Source: Planktothricoides sp. SR001 (lineage in GTDB: Bacteria; Cyanobacteriota; Cyanobacteriia; Cyanobacteriales; Laspinemataceae). From it: DNA of 64,000 nucleotides. The notes below the pieces were generated by a model that was not told the origin of the DNA, did not search any database, and was given only the letters and a program-made list of their open reading frames with translations. This document shows positions 1 to 8,222 of the stretch, piece after piece. A program made the translations under genes and the position numbers. Location of the stretch: assembly GCF_001276715.1 (NCBI RefSeq), contig NZ_LIUQ01000001.1, positions 180,829 through 244,828 of the forward strand. The letters run 5' to 3'. Numbering within the stretch: position 1 is the first letter of the stretch; every line of letters starts with the position of its first letter.

Positions 1-166
1 CGTTGTTCCCTGCGACCATTGTGGGGATAAAAGCATCCGCAGACGGCTCGGCAAATTCGGTTACATCAGACTCAAAGTCTTCATCGGTGTTAACTTGAGC
101 TTGCACCTGCTCCACAGCACCAAGGATGACCAAGAGAGTGGTAGTAGCTAAAATTCCTGATTTCAT
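1..166 (-). CDS. Secreted protein, N-terminal part only
   Basis: The gene runs off the left edge of the window. Reading leftwards from an ATG at 166 gives about 55 residues. It begins with a typical signal peptide: MKSG, a hydrophobic stretch (ILATTTLLVILGAV), then a probable cleavage site after VQA. The mature part is acidic (NTDEDFESDV). A good ribosome site, GAGG, lies about 7 bases before the ATG. The product is probably exported to the periplasm. The family cannot be named from this fragment. Confidence 0.6.
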   Translation of the reverse strand, partial: MKSGILATTTLLVILGAVEQVQAQVNTDEDFESDVTEFAEPSADAFIPTMVAGNN

Positions 167-1080
167 GTTTTTTACCTCAGAGGTATCCTCAAGACAATCA
201 ACTGTCTTGATTAATAAAGATTGAATTGGTTGGCGACTATCCTTCCAATCAAAATGCACTCAAACCCTGAATTTGAATCTGTGGGAGATCAAATGAATGA
301 TTCAACCCACGGGAAATCGATGATAGTCGCAGCTTTTCGGTGATCTATCTTGGTTAATCAAAGTCTAATCCTGCTTGATTCGTTGTCATATACAAGAGAT
401 CAGGCAGATTTACCAAAAAGATCGCCAGATTTTCAGTAGATTCCTCTGATTGCCAGCAACATAGAATGAAGTTGCTATCTTTAACAGCGATAAAAATCCG
501 TATTTTTACGGAGTGGTTAATCGATGTAGCCCTTAGATTGGCAGTTTTCTAGTAAATTCCCTGATATTTTTTAAGCTAATATTCTACTATACGTTTAATT
601 ATTCTCATCTTAAGCGATGAATATTCCTTTTGACAAGATATTTTTGTGAAGTTTTGACAAAGTTTGTTTAAAAGTATTGTAAATTACTGCCAGTAATTCC
701 TGGGAGATTGACAAAACCGAAAAATTAGGTTAAGCCAGCGAGCTATTTTTGTCAAAAGGGACTCAGGGATCTGCGGTTCCACAAAAGCGGGTTGGCAACG
801 CACCTTGATGTTGGATTTAAGTGGTAGCCAACAATCTTTTGATATTCTACCAGTTTGCTTATAGCATTGGCGATGAAGGCGACGACAAGTATTAAAAAGT
901 TTGATGTAATTATGGGGATTTTCCAACAAGACTGACTGGTGCGATCGCTTTTCCGGCGATTCCGGATTCTTGCTACCGTCTTACCTCTTGATCCCCATTA
1001 ATGACCCGGAAAAAGCCCACGGGTTAAAACCCGTGGGGAAATAAATAAATCAAGTCTGCATGGATGAAGGGAATAATCAA
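167..1080. other. Long intergenic region with nested hairpins
   Basis: I see no convincing gene here. Next to the secreted-protein gene there are paired segments: GCGACTATC at 233-241 matches GATAGTCGC at 322-330, enclosing a second pairing GTGGG/CCCAC. A small palindrome, CCGTATTTTTACGG, lies near 496-511. The outer pairing could be a folded 5' leader of the leftward gene. The 81-codon frame at 684-929 has no supporting family pattern. Confidence 0.4.
1006..1037 (-). terminator. Probable terminator of the hydrolase gene
   Basis: CCCACGGG and CCCGTGGG (1016-1037) form a stem. Read leftwards, it is followed by CTTTTTCC. It lies about 45 bases past the stop of the leftward hydrolase gene, which is the right place for an intrinsic terminator. 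Confidence 0.55.
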
Positions 1081-2031
1081 TCAGGATCCGGTGTTGCTAC
1101 GTCTAATCCAATCTAAGATTTCTTGATTGATTTGTTCGGGATACTCATCATAAGCACAATGACCCGCTTGGGCAATTTCCACTAAGTTTAACTGGGGATT
1201 TAAGCTGAGATAGCGCCGAAACCCTTGGAGGGGAACAATTTGATCTTGTTGACCCCAAATTGCCAAAATTGGGATGGCTACTTTTGAGAGTAAATCTTGG
1301 AGTGATTTGCTGCCATAGTCCGGGTCATTGCGCGATCGCGCCAAGCGACAAAATACGTCTAAAGCGCCGCGATCTTGGGGGGGAGTGGCAAACAAATCCA
1401 CTAATTCTCGATCCACTAATTCGGGACGGCGATAAATTTTTTTCAGCACCGATCGCAGCACTGCCGGACGACGGATCAACCGAAATAACGGGGATAATAG
1501 CAAGGGATTTGCAAAGAGTTTTTCCAAATATCTCGCAAACGCGGGGGGTTGATTACTCTGGGTATCCGGGAGAGTCAGCAATACGAGATCCGAGGCCATT
1601 TCTGGATGATTGGCGACAGTATTTAAAGCCACAGATGCCCCCAAGGAATGCCCGATTGTCACCGCAGGCACTCCAATCATACAACGCCAGAAATCATAGA
1701 CTAACTCACTCCAAAGGCTGACATTATAATGAGCCGGTGCTTTTTGCGATGCGCCAAAACCCAGAAAATCCAGGGCATAGACACAATGGTGTTGACTCAA
1801 AGGTTGCAGGTTATAGCGCCATTGCCCCAAGGCGGAACCAAATCCATGTAACAATAAGAGGGGCTTGGCGGTCAGACTGGTTTCGCCATTGGTCTGAAGG
1901 GAATTTCCCGCCGTGGCATTTGCCGACGCTGGTCTGATATAGGTGTAGCGGATTTGCCAACCACGCCAAATCCAATTTCTTTGTGAACCCAGATGGGTGG
2001 GAAATTTCGGGGTCAGGGTTGGGGATTGCAT
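1081..2031 (-). CDS. Alpha/beta-fold hydrolase
   Basis: This is a soluble alpha/beta hydrolase of about 316 residues. The oxyanion-hole strand reads LLLLHGFGS (residues about 58-66). The nucleophile elbow is GHSLGA. An acid lies in WGQQDQIVP and the catalytic histidine in AGHCAYDEYP near the C-terminus, so the Ser-Asp-His triad is complete. The substrate cannot be told. Cyanobacteria carry many such proteins, acting as esterases, lipases or haloperoxidase-like enzymes. I start at the ATG at 2031; a TTG two codons upstream is in frame. It is transcribed alone, with a hairpin terminator after its stop. Confidence 0.85.
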   Translation of the reverse strand: MQSPTLTPKFPTHLGSQRNWIWRGWQIRYTYIRPASANATAGNSLQTNGETSLTAKPLLLLHGFGSALGQWRYNLQPLSQHHCVYALDFLGFGASQKAPAHYNVSLWSELVYDFWRCMIGVPAVTIGHSLGASVALNTVANHPEMASDLVLLTLPDTQSNQPPAFARYLEKLFANPLLLSPLFRLIRRPAVLRSVLKKIYRRPELVDRELVDLFATPPQDRGALDVFCRLARSRNDPDYGSKSLQDLLSKVAIPILAIWGQQDQIVPLQGFRRYLSLNPQLNLVEIAQAGHCAYDEYPEQINQEILDWIRRSNTGS

Positions 2032-2037
2032 GGTCAA

Positions 2038-2445
2038 TTTTATTTAATGTAATGTGATCTGAGGACACTGCATATATCTTGCCTGAAAAGGATCGGTGAT
2101 TTTGCCTGGATTTTGCCTGAGCGTCGCATTTTCTGCCGTGTCCCCGACGGAGCAAATTACAGCTTAATAATTAAAGTTGCTTTCTGCTGTTGGCTGAATT
2201 TTCGCCCAATTTCCAAGAATCTAAAACATTTTCGCTGATTGATATTGAATCTTGGGAATATTTTGGCTTAAATCATCCTTAGATATAGTAGGGGCAAGAT
2301 GATTTGCTATAAAACCGGCCTATGCTCTGATGGGGTTATGGGGACTCCGTGGGGCGAATCGCGATTTTCCAGATCGCCATAGGATTTTCTCTCTTGTTGG
2401 TATGATAAAGTATGATCCGGCTAAATTAAAGGTGCAGAGGTCGTG
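2038..2445. promoter_or_regulatory. Divergent intergenic region, promoter side of two genes
   Basis: This gap of about 400 bases separates two divergent genes, so promoters for both should lie here. TATGAT-like sequences sit near 2400-2415, ahead of the rightward gene. A clear ribosome site, AGAGG, sits at 2436-2440. No other feature is visible. Confidence 0.35.
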
Positions 2446-3864
2446 ATGAATTTTGAACAGGAGTATCAAAAATGCCTGGATAAGCTAGTCTGGGCGACTA
2501 ATCATCTACAATTTGAAGTCTCTGAAACGAAACTTGAGCAGATCGCTGAACTCATCGTCCAACCGATGACTGGTCCTTGGCGCTATTTCCATACTCCCGA
2601 TCATATTTTTGAAGTCGGTGGTTCTACAGATCCGATAGAAGTTTTAGCCGCACTATTTCACGATCTCGTCTATGTCCAGGTAGATCAAAGTGTAAATTTT
2701 AATCTGGCTTACTATATTAGTGGGTTGATCAAAGAGGTCAAACCTTTGAAAGGTGGCGGCAAGGAACATTTAAAAATCCGCGATCGCTCAGAAATTGGTA
2801 AAGATGATATTTTTGATATTGTCCTGTCAGTATTTGGGTTTACTCCCGGTCAACAGTTGTCTCCCTTCGGGGGACAAAATGAGTTTTTAAGTGCTCTGGT
2901 AGCGGCAAAAGCGCTCCAAGAATTTGTCTCTAAAAAAATCTTAGTTCAAATTAGCGCTTGTATCGAGGCAACCATTCCTTTTCAGATGCCAAGTGCAGAC
3001 GGCTTAACCGCAAGCGATCGCCTCTACAAACGGATACAAGAAACTAACAATCAGTTTAACCTCCAGTTTACGGACGAAGAAATCTTAAGCACGGTGAAAA
3101 GAGCAGTTCGGATGGCTAACCGAGACGTGGAAGGGTTTGCCACCCCCAGTGCCGCCAGTTTTCTAGATAATACCTGGAATCTGCTGCCAGAAACTAATCA
3201 TAATTTAATCAATTCCAGCACTTATACGGTTCAGGAATATCGGGTTTCCTTACAAAAGATGGAAGGATTTATGAATTTCCTGAAACCGGAATCAGTCTTT
3301 CGTCAATTTGCCGGAGAACCGGACGAGGAAACCTACAATAATTTAGTCAATGGCTCCCGCAAAAATATTGAAGTAGCTCGACTGTATCTGGGCACCAAAG
3401 TGGTGACGATTGCTTTTATAGAAGCGATATCTTTACGGGTTGGCTTAGATATTCCTCTCTCCACCATGATGGGAGAACTACCGGAAAAGGGCACCACCAG
3501 CGCCAAAAAGTTAGAAGACTTTTTGCCGAATTTAAACGATCAAGCTTATCACCCGAAAGATGAGTTAGAAACCACGGTTTTGAACTTATTGGAAAAAGGA
3601 CGGACGAAAAGTTCCGCCTACGATATCAAGCATTCGCCTTTAGCCACATTTTTTGTCAAAACAATGGGCTTTGATGAAATTAATCATCAATTAAACCATG
3701 CTAAAGAGTTTTTTAAACAACTAGATTCTGCTGGAGACTTACCCTCTAAGATTTCGGCGGCTAAAGTATTTATTGCTGGGTTTAATTCTACGGTGACGAA
3801 TCAGGTGACGGATGGGATTTTAAAAGTCTTTGATAGTCGCCGAGAAGCCTTAAGCCGCTCTTAA
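2446..3864 (+). CDS. HD-domain-like conserved protein
   Basis: This protein has about 472 residues. The N-terminal part carries a pattern of the HD phosphohydrolase superfamily: RYFHTPDHI near residue 50 and AALFHDLVY near residue 72, giving H...HD metal-ligand candidates. The rest is helical with no motif I recognise. The family assignment rests on the HD signature alone; the substrate (a nucleotide or phosphoester) is unknown. GTG at 2443 and ATG at 2446 are adjacent. I choose ATG, which follows AGAGG at the usual distance. It appears to be a single-gene unit. Confidence 0.65.
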   Translation: MNFEQEYQKCLDKLVWATNHLQFEVSETKLEQIAELIVQPMTGPWRYFHTPDHIFEVGGSTDPIEVLAALFHDLVYVQVDQSVNFNLAYYISGLIKEVKPLKGGGKEHLKIRDRSEIGKDDIFDIVLSVFGFTPGQQLSPFGGQNEFLSALVAAKALQEFVSKKILVQISACIEATIPFQMPSADGLTASDRLYKRIQETNNQFNLQFTDEEILSTVKRAVRMANRDVEGFATPSAASFLDNTWNLLPETNHNLINSSTYTVQEYRVSLQKMEGFMNFLKPESVFRQFAGEPDEETYNNLVNGSRKNIEVARLYLGTKVVTIAFIEAISLRVGLDIPLSTMMGELPEKGTTSAKKLEDFLPNLNDQAYHPKDELETTVLNLLEKGRTKSSAYDIKHSPLATFFVKTMGFDEINHQLNHAKEFFKQLDSAGDLPSKISAAKVFIAGFNSTVTNQVTDGILKVFDSRREALSRS

Positions 3865-4001
3865 TTAGGCAATTCTGGCAAAATTCGTGCAAAGCCCCCG
3901 GATCCTCGGGGGGTTGGGGGGATCGAAACAGGTATTTTGCAAGAGATATATTAAAGAGGGATTTTGCTGAAATTTTTTCTCTAGCGCCATCATACCCCTA
4001 G

Positions 4002-4022
4002 GGACACGGCATTGCCGTGTCC
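4002..4022. repeat. Dispersed GGACACGGC palindrome
   Basis: GGACACGGCA pairs with TGCCGTGTCC to form a near-perfect 21-base palindrome followed by TTATTT. It lies between converging genes and may also act as a terminator. Its form resembles short intergenic repeats common in cyanobacteria. Confidence 0.5.
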
Positions 4023-4163
4023 TTATTTATGAGTAATTTTTCACATAATTTTTCACCAAAGCGGGAATATCGAAAAGGGACGATTCGTTATCTGTGGCTT
4101 TTTCGATTAAACCCCGTTTTCTTAAAGATTTGATGGCTTTGATGAAGTCAGCATCCGATAAAG

Positions 4164-4191
4164 GTAGGGGCGATTCGTGAATCGCCCCTAC
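4164..4191. repeat. Palindromic element, in frame in the NB-ARC pseudogene
   Basis: TAGGGGCGATTC and GAATCGCCCCTA form a 28-base near-perfect palindrome. It is read in frame as about ten residues (VGAIHESPLP) inside the winged-helix part of the NB-ARC pseudogene. The intact paralogue has no such residues at the matching point. Confidence 0.75.
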
Positions 4192-4586
4192 TCCTGGTTT
4201 TTGGGAAATATCTACTGCTTTTTGGTTGGCTAACCATTGGATGACTATTTTTTCAGGTTCAGATAACCGTTGATAATATTCTTCTAAGATGGGTTCTAAG
4301 TCTCCGAGAAATAAGGTAGGATAAGATAAGAAGCGATCGACGCTGCGGTTAAATAAGTCTTCGATGGTAGCGGCAACGATATTTAACCAGGACGGGTTGC
4401 CGCTATAAATTTGGATTAGTTTCCCCCATTTATCCTCATCCTTTAACCCTTTGTTGGTCAATATTTCGGTTGCTGCTGCTGCCAAACCACCCATTTGTAA
4501 GTTGCGGCAATGGCGGTTTTCTCCTTCTAAGGTGGCAATTTCTGTGGGCTTTTCCCAAGTCAGAATTAGGAAGAAACTTTTGTGAG

Positions 4587-4620
4587 GCGATTCGCTAAAG
4601 CGATAGCTACGCTTTACGCG
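4587..4620. repeat. Short palindromic insertion causing a frameshift
   Basis: The segment contains GCGATTCGCTAAAGCG and CGCTTTACGCG-type inverted parts. It interrupts the NB-ARC pseudogene between the residues matching KEMAR and SPHKSF, and moves the reading frame by one. It resembles other short GC-rich palindromes in the window. Confidence 0.6.
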
Positions 4621-5776
4621 CCATTTCTTTTAATAACTTACCATAACTTTCGGCTTCTGGGAGATAAGTGCCTGCGAATTTTTCAGGGGCAAAGAGTTAT
4701 TGGAAGTCGTCGAGAATGATGAGACAACGATTTAAACGCAAATAGTCGATCGGGGATGATGATTTCGTTTCCTGATTTTGGGAAAAAAACTCGATTAAAT
4801 TGGTTTGGAAAGATTTTAGGCTGAGAGTTTCGCTACAGTTGCGCCAAAGAATATAGTCAAAGTTATCTTTAATTTGTTCTACCAGTTCTCTAGGGAGGGT
4901 GGTTTTGCCCATTCCCGGCAAGCCAAAGATAGTGATAATGCGGATTTTTTCATCCAAAATCCACTTTTTTAGGGTGGTTATTTCTGCACGGCGGTTATTA
5001 TGATGCTCCCATTCCGGGGCTTCGGTTAAATTGTGACTTTGTTCTGGTTGTTTGCTAGGGTAATTTGTGGAGGAATTGGCAGAGGGCGATCGCAATTTTC
5101 CTACTTTCTTTACTTTGGGATAAGGGCAATGTTCCTTACAGAAGTTAAAATTAGCAATTTGTACGCTGTCACCGAAACGAAAATTTAATATATTGGAATA
5201 TTCTACCTGTTCTATAGAACGAAAATTAGATTGCCTAACATCTTCTCTCAATTATTTTGAGATTAATTGCCATAATTTCCTGGCCACTTTTTTGATGCGA
5301 TCGTGGCCGCGATTACAGTTTTGAGCAATTTCGGGGTACTTCTTGCCTGCCCAAGTCTCTTCAAGCACGATTTTTTGCAGAAAGTCTGCTTTCCCGTTTT
5401 CTCGAATACCAGCCGGTCTGTCTAGTCTAAGACTTCTTGAACGTGCATAGATCAAAGTGGTTTTCTGTCTAAGATTACACTAACACTATCTTAGACCATT
5501 TTACTCTTTTTGCCACTAAATTAGCATTTTTTACCCACAATTAACTTGGTAAATAATTGTTATTTTACACTAAATTACTCCTAAGTATTACTCCTAAGTA
5601 TAGTTGTCAACAGTAAGATTGCGTGCAAGCATAAAAAGAGGAAATCTTTCAGATTGTTATTCCCGGGCAGGGGGGAATCCATAGAGACTTTGTATTTCAC
5701 AAAGATGCTCTCCGCCTATAGCCAATGTAATAGTAATCAAAGCCGAGGCATCTTAGGGCGATCGCGAATATTTTAG

Positions 5777-5839
5777 GGCGCAAGCCGAAGCGCCCCTACC
5801 GTCGCCAAAATTTTATGTAGGGGCGCTTCGGCTTGCGCC
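5777..5839. repeat. 23-base perfect inverted repeat
   Basis: Arms at 5777-5799 and 5817-5839 are exact inverted copies (GGCGCAAGCCGAAGCGCCCC and three more bases), with a 17-base loop. It could fold into a very stable hairpin. It sits in a gene-free stretch (5456-6226) that holds only repeats and no recognisable gene. Confidence 0.85.
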
Positions 5840-5933
5840 GATTAACTTTTGTTTGTCGTTCCCATTTGACTATTAACAGATTATGCCGCAATTGTCCAGT
5901 TCAGTTTTAGGGCGAAGCATTCGGATATGTTTT

Positions 5934-6031
5934 AGGGCGAAGCATTCGGAGATAAAATCTATGGTTTTATCTGAGAAATTGTCGCCCGGTAAGCGAAGCC
6001 ATGCCCGCAGGGCTATATGCTTCGCCCCTAC
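5934..6031. repeat. GCGAAGCATTC/GAATGCTTCGC repeat family, copy A
   Basis: This unit of about 98 bases starts with AGGGCGAAGCATTCGG and ends with TGCTTCGCCCCTAC. An inner GGTAAGCGAAGCCATGC segment matches the copies at 63541 and 63836. A truncated left end of the same element lies just before it, at 5909-5924. The ends are inverted, as in a miniature non-autonomous element. Confidence 0.75.
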
Positions 6032-6226
6032 ATTTGATCTAATTGCAGCAAAAAATGAGCGAAAGCTGACACAAAACCGAGAGAAAAATGAACTGAAAAT
6101 ATTCTGGTAAATTAGCGATATTGCAATTAAGAAAATTTTATTACTCGTTTCTATCCAGCAGCCCAGAAATGCCAAATTACACCGGGCTGCATATCAGGTC
6201 GGTTTCATGTTGATGAGGATTAAATT

Positions 6227-6997
6227 ATGAGTGGGATAAAAGCATACGAGATCGTGGCTGGCGCTGCCGCAGCCCCTGCCAGCACTGGTGTTGCTGCACC
6301 CAGTATCTTCGGTGCGGCTTTGGCAACGGTTGCCCCCGCAGCAAGAGTGATACTGGCTACTGGGGCGGTTTTGGCGGCTGGAGTCGCGATCGCCAATTTG
6401 GGTTCTCAGGCTGTTCATGCTTACCAGGAAAGAGTGCGACGCCAAGAGGAAGCGGCCCGTCAACGGGAGCAAGCGGTTCAGCAGCGCATTGCTGACCTGC
6501 GATCGCGTGTTCGCGCTAATGCCAGTAAGTCTAAAGTTACGGTTAAGTCACCACCATCCCGTCCTACGGTAGAGCCAGAGGACAGGGATGCTCAACGCAA
6601 AATTCAAGATTTAAAATCGCGACTCCCCAATATTGAGTCTGAATATCAGGCTTTGGTAAATCAAGGACTTTTGGACGCTCAAACTGCCAACCAAGCGCTG
6701 CAAAAGACTCGACAGGCTGTGAATGATGGGAATTGGGCTGCGGCTAATGCTCATTTGCAGGCTTTGGACGATGCCAGAATGCAGGTGATTGAACAACTGC
6801 GCTCTCAGTGGGAAGTCCAAATTAATTATGTGCAAGAACGGCTCGATGGGTTGCGCGATCGCCTCCCAGCCGCAGTTACAGAGAACCTGAACTACGCTGC
6901 CCTAGCGCGGGCGAATTGGCAGCGTCTTTCTGACCAGGATTTACAAATTTTGCACCAGCAAAAATGTAACAATTCCGTAGAAATACGGAAAGCTTAA
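6227..6997 (+). CDS. Coiled-coil protein with Ala-rich hydrophobic N-terminus
   Basis: I do not recognise the family. The first 60 residues are Ala/Val-rich and hydrophobic (VILATGAVLAAGVAIA), compatible with one or two membrane segments or a glycine-alanine-zipper-like region. After that comes a long charged helix (RRQEEAARQREQAVQQR) and further coiled-coil stretches to residue 230. The ATG follows TGAGGA at good spacing. The end may be altered. The last residues (NNSVEIRKA) come from a small CCGTAGAAATACGG palindrome, and protein-like sequence (HPWLTVQQWLTEILPEL) continues in another frame at 7050-7110. Confidence 0.6.
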   Translation: MSGIKAYEIVAGAAAAPASTGVAAPSIFGAALATVAPAARVILATGAVLAAGVAIANLGSQAVHAYQERVRRQEEAARQREQAVQQRIADLRSRVRANASKSKVTVKSPPSRPTVEPEDRDAQRKIQDLKSRLPNIESEYQALVNQGLLDAQTANQALQKTRQAVNDGNWAAANAHLQALDDARMQVIEQLRSQWEVQINYVQERLDGLRDRLPAAVTENLNYAALARANWQRLSDQDLQILHQQKCNNSVEIRKA

Positions 6998-7199
6998 CTT
7001 TCAGGAAATGAGGTTTGCATTTTCACGTGGCTGGTTCGATTGGGGAAACCCCCCTCACCCCTGGTTGACGGTTCAACAATGGCTAACCGAAATTTTGCCA
7101 GAATTGTCTAATGGACTGTCCAATAGACGGTTTCACCAATTGGAGAGTAGGGACATAGGCTTTCGCCGTGTGCTGATTCTGTGTATTAAACCGAACACC

Positions 7200-7526
7200 A
7201 GAAACCGGGTTTCTTGGAAAGCTATCAACAGTTATCTTTATTATTTATCAAAGAAACCCGGTTTCTCATCCCCACAGTTAACCCCAATTATCAGAAACCG
7301 GGTTTCTTGGAAAGCTCCCAAAAGTTATCTTTATTATGCACCAAAGAAACCCGGTTTCTCATCCCCACAGTCAACCCCAATTCTCAGAAACCGGGTTTCT
7401 TCTTTGCGATCGACAGTTATTTTTATTATGCACGAAAGAAACCCGGTTTCTCATCTCGGCAGAAACCGGGTTTCTTATTTGCTAACAACAGTTATCTTTA
7501 TTATCCACCAAAGAAACCCGGTTTCT
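7200..7526. repeat. Array of four AGAAACCGGGTTTCT hairpin units
   Basis: There are four consecutive units of about 65-70 bases, spaced 75-95 bases apart. Each opens with AGAAACCGGGTTTCTT and closes with AAGAAACCCGGTTTCT, so the whole unit can fold on itself and each arm is itself a palindrome. The loops share a core, AGTTATCTTTATTAT. Units one and two are joined by the same spacer (CATCCCCACAGT). Two more units with the same loop core lie at 15930 and 16171. Open frames across the array are produced by the repeat and are not genes. Confidence 0.9.
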
Positions 7527-7566
7527 TTTTTAGCTTGAGGCGCGATCGCCGGGTTCTTGGTGGGGG

Positions 7567-7782
7567 TTATTTCCTTTGCCAACGCATCATCCGCACACAA
7601 CACAAAAGCGTCAGCAGTAGCCATCCTGATGTAAAGCATAATCCAGAATATGATGTCACCGGAACATCCGGTAAAGACTGTGTATTCACTTCAATAAATT
7701 GATTAACGTAAGGTTCAACAAAATTGCTATAGCAATTTTCCAGGGCTTGCCGTTGTTTCCATTTGCTTTGTTGGCTATCCAT
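7567..7782 (-). CDS. Small single-pass membrane protein
   Basis: This is a 71-residue frame with a polar N-terminal half and one hydrophobic helix (SGWLLLTLLCCVRMM) just before a basic tail. AGAGGTG stands 5 bases before the ATG, a strong ribosome site. I recognise no family. The layout suggests a membrane-anchored small protein with most of the chain on one side. It runs against the neighbouring genes. Confidence 0.45.
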   Translation of the reverse strand: MDSQQSKWKQRQALENCYSNFVEPYVNQFIEVNTQSLPDVPVTSYSGLCFTSGWLLLTLLCCVRMMRWQRK

Positions 7783-7967
7783 AATTCACCTCTGGCTTTG
7801 ATTTGTGCCTTTTAGGTGAATTGTTTCTTTGGGCTTTGCCCAATCCAAACTGCCCAAACAAATCGCGAACCTTATGGTAGGATTAGCTTTGAGGCTTGAA
7901 TCAACCCAGTGCCTTTGGGCTGACTCACCCAGCCCCAGCAACCGCAAATTTTACTGAAAACGTCAGA

Positions 7968-8147
7968 ATGTCACGAAAATACGGCAATCACGAAATTACC
8001 AGGGGCAATGTTTTAAAATTTGTTGAGGCAATACTTGCCCTGGCTTATGGGGAGATTAGTATTGCAGAAGATCGGCTGGAGAATACATTTAAAATTGAAT
8101 GGCTACGAAAAGACGCAAATCAGTTGTTCATATCCGGTGAGACTTGA
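7968..8147 (+). pseudogene. N-terminal domain of the STAND-like gene, cut off by TGA
   Basis: The frame opens with MSRKYGNHEITRG and reads into EAILALAYGEISI, then hits TGA at 8145-8147. After the TGA the same frame continues without a break through KKDLWILM into the gene at 8223. The two pieces together make a compact N-terminal domain. I infer that a single nonsense change, or a small insertion around 8148-8190, has split one gene. The fragment could also be a separately made small protein. Confidence 0.5.
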
Positions 8148-8222
8148 GTTGTCACCAGCAAAAGAACCGGACGTAAAGAAAAGCAAGAACCAGGCACCAC
8201 CAAAAAGGATTTATGGATTTTA

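Larger units (their letters stand above)
4027..5455 (-). pseudogene. Decayed HTH-NB-ARC NTPase
   Basis: This is a broken paralogue of the intact NB-ARC gene at 23149-24519. The order is an N-terminal helix-turn-helix region, a P-loop (FGLPGMGKTTL), Walker B (CLIILDDFQ) and a C-terminal winged helix. Reading leftwards there are three lesions. An in-frame TAA follows KLWQLISK (5252-5254). A second in-frame TAA follows the Walker B segment (4697-4699). A 34-base palindromic insertion near 4587-4620 shifts the frame by one. Sequence after the insertion still aligns with the intact copy (GNPSWLNIVA against GNPTYLKDIA). An intact copy would be a STAND NTPase of the regulated-immunity type. This one is very probably dead. 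Confidence 0.85.

Noticed and set aside
684-929. 81-codon open frame on the minus strand
   Set aside because: No ribosome site, no recognisable family pattern, odd composition, and it lies in an AT-rich intergenic stretch.
5873-6175. Open frames on both strands across 5873-6175
   Set aside because: Both run through the GCGAAGCATTC repeat and arise from its inverted structure.
7200-7526. CRISPR array
   Set aside because: Units are self-complementary hairpins with similar loops, spacing is uneven, spacers are not unique, and no cas gene is present.
7008-7702. Two long open frames across the hairpin array
   Set aside because: Their sequence is the translation of the AGAAACC repeat (NRVSWK, KKPGFSS) and is repeated with it. 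They are by-products of the repeat.
8145-8147. TGA as a selenocysteine codon
   Set aside because: No selenocysteine machinery or downstream hairpin of the right type is seen, and the position is not in a redox motif. A nonsense change is simpler.
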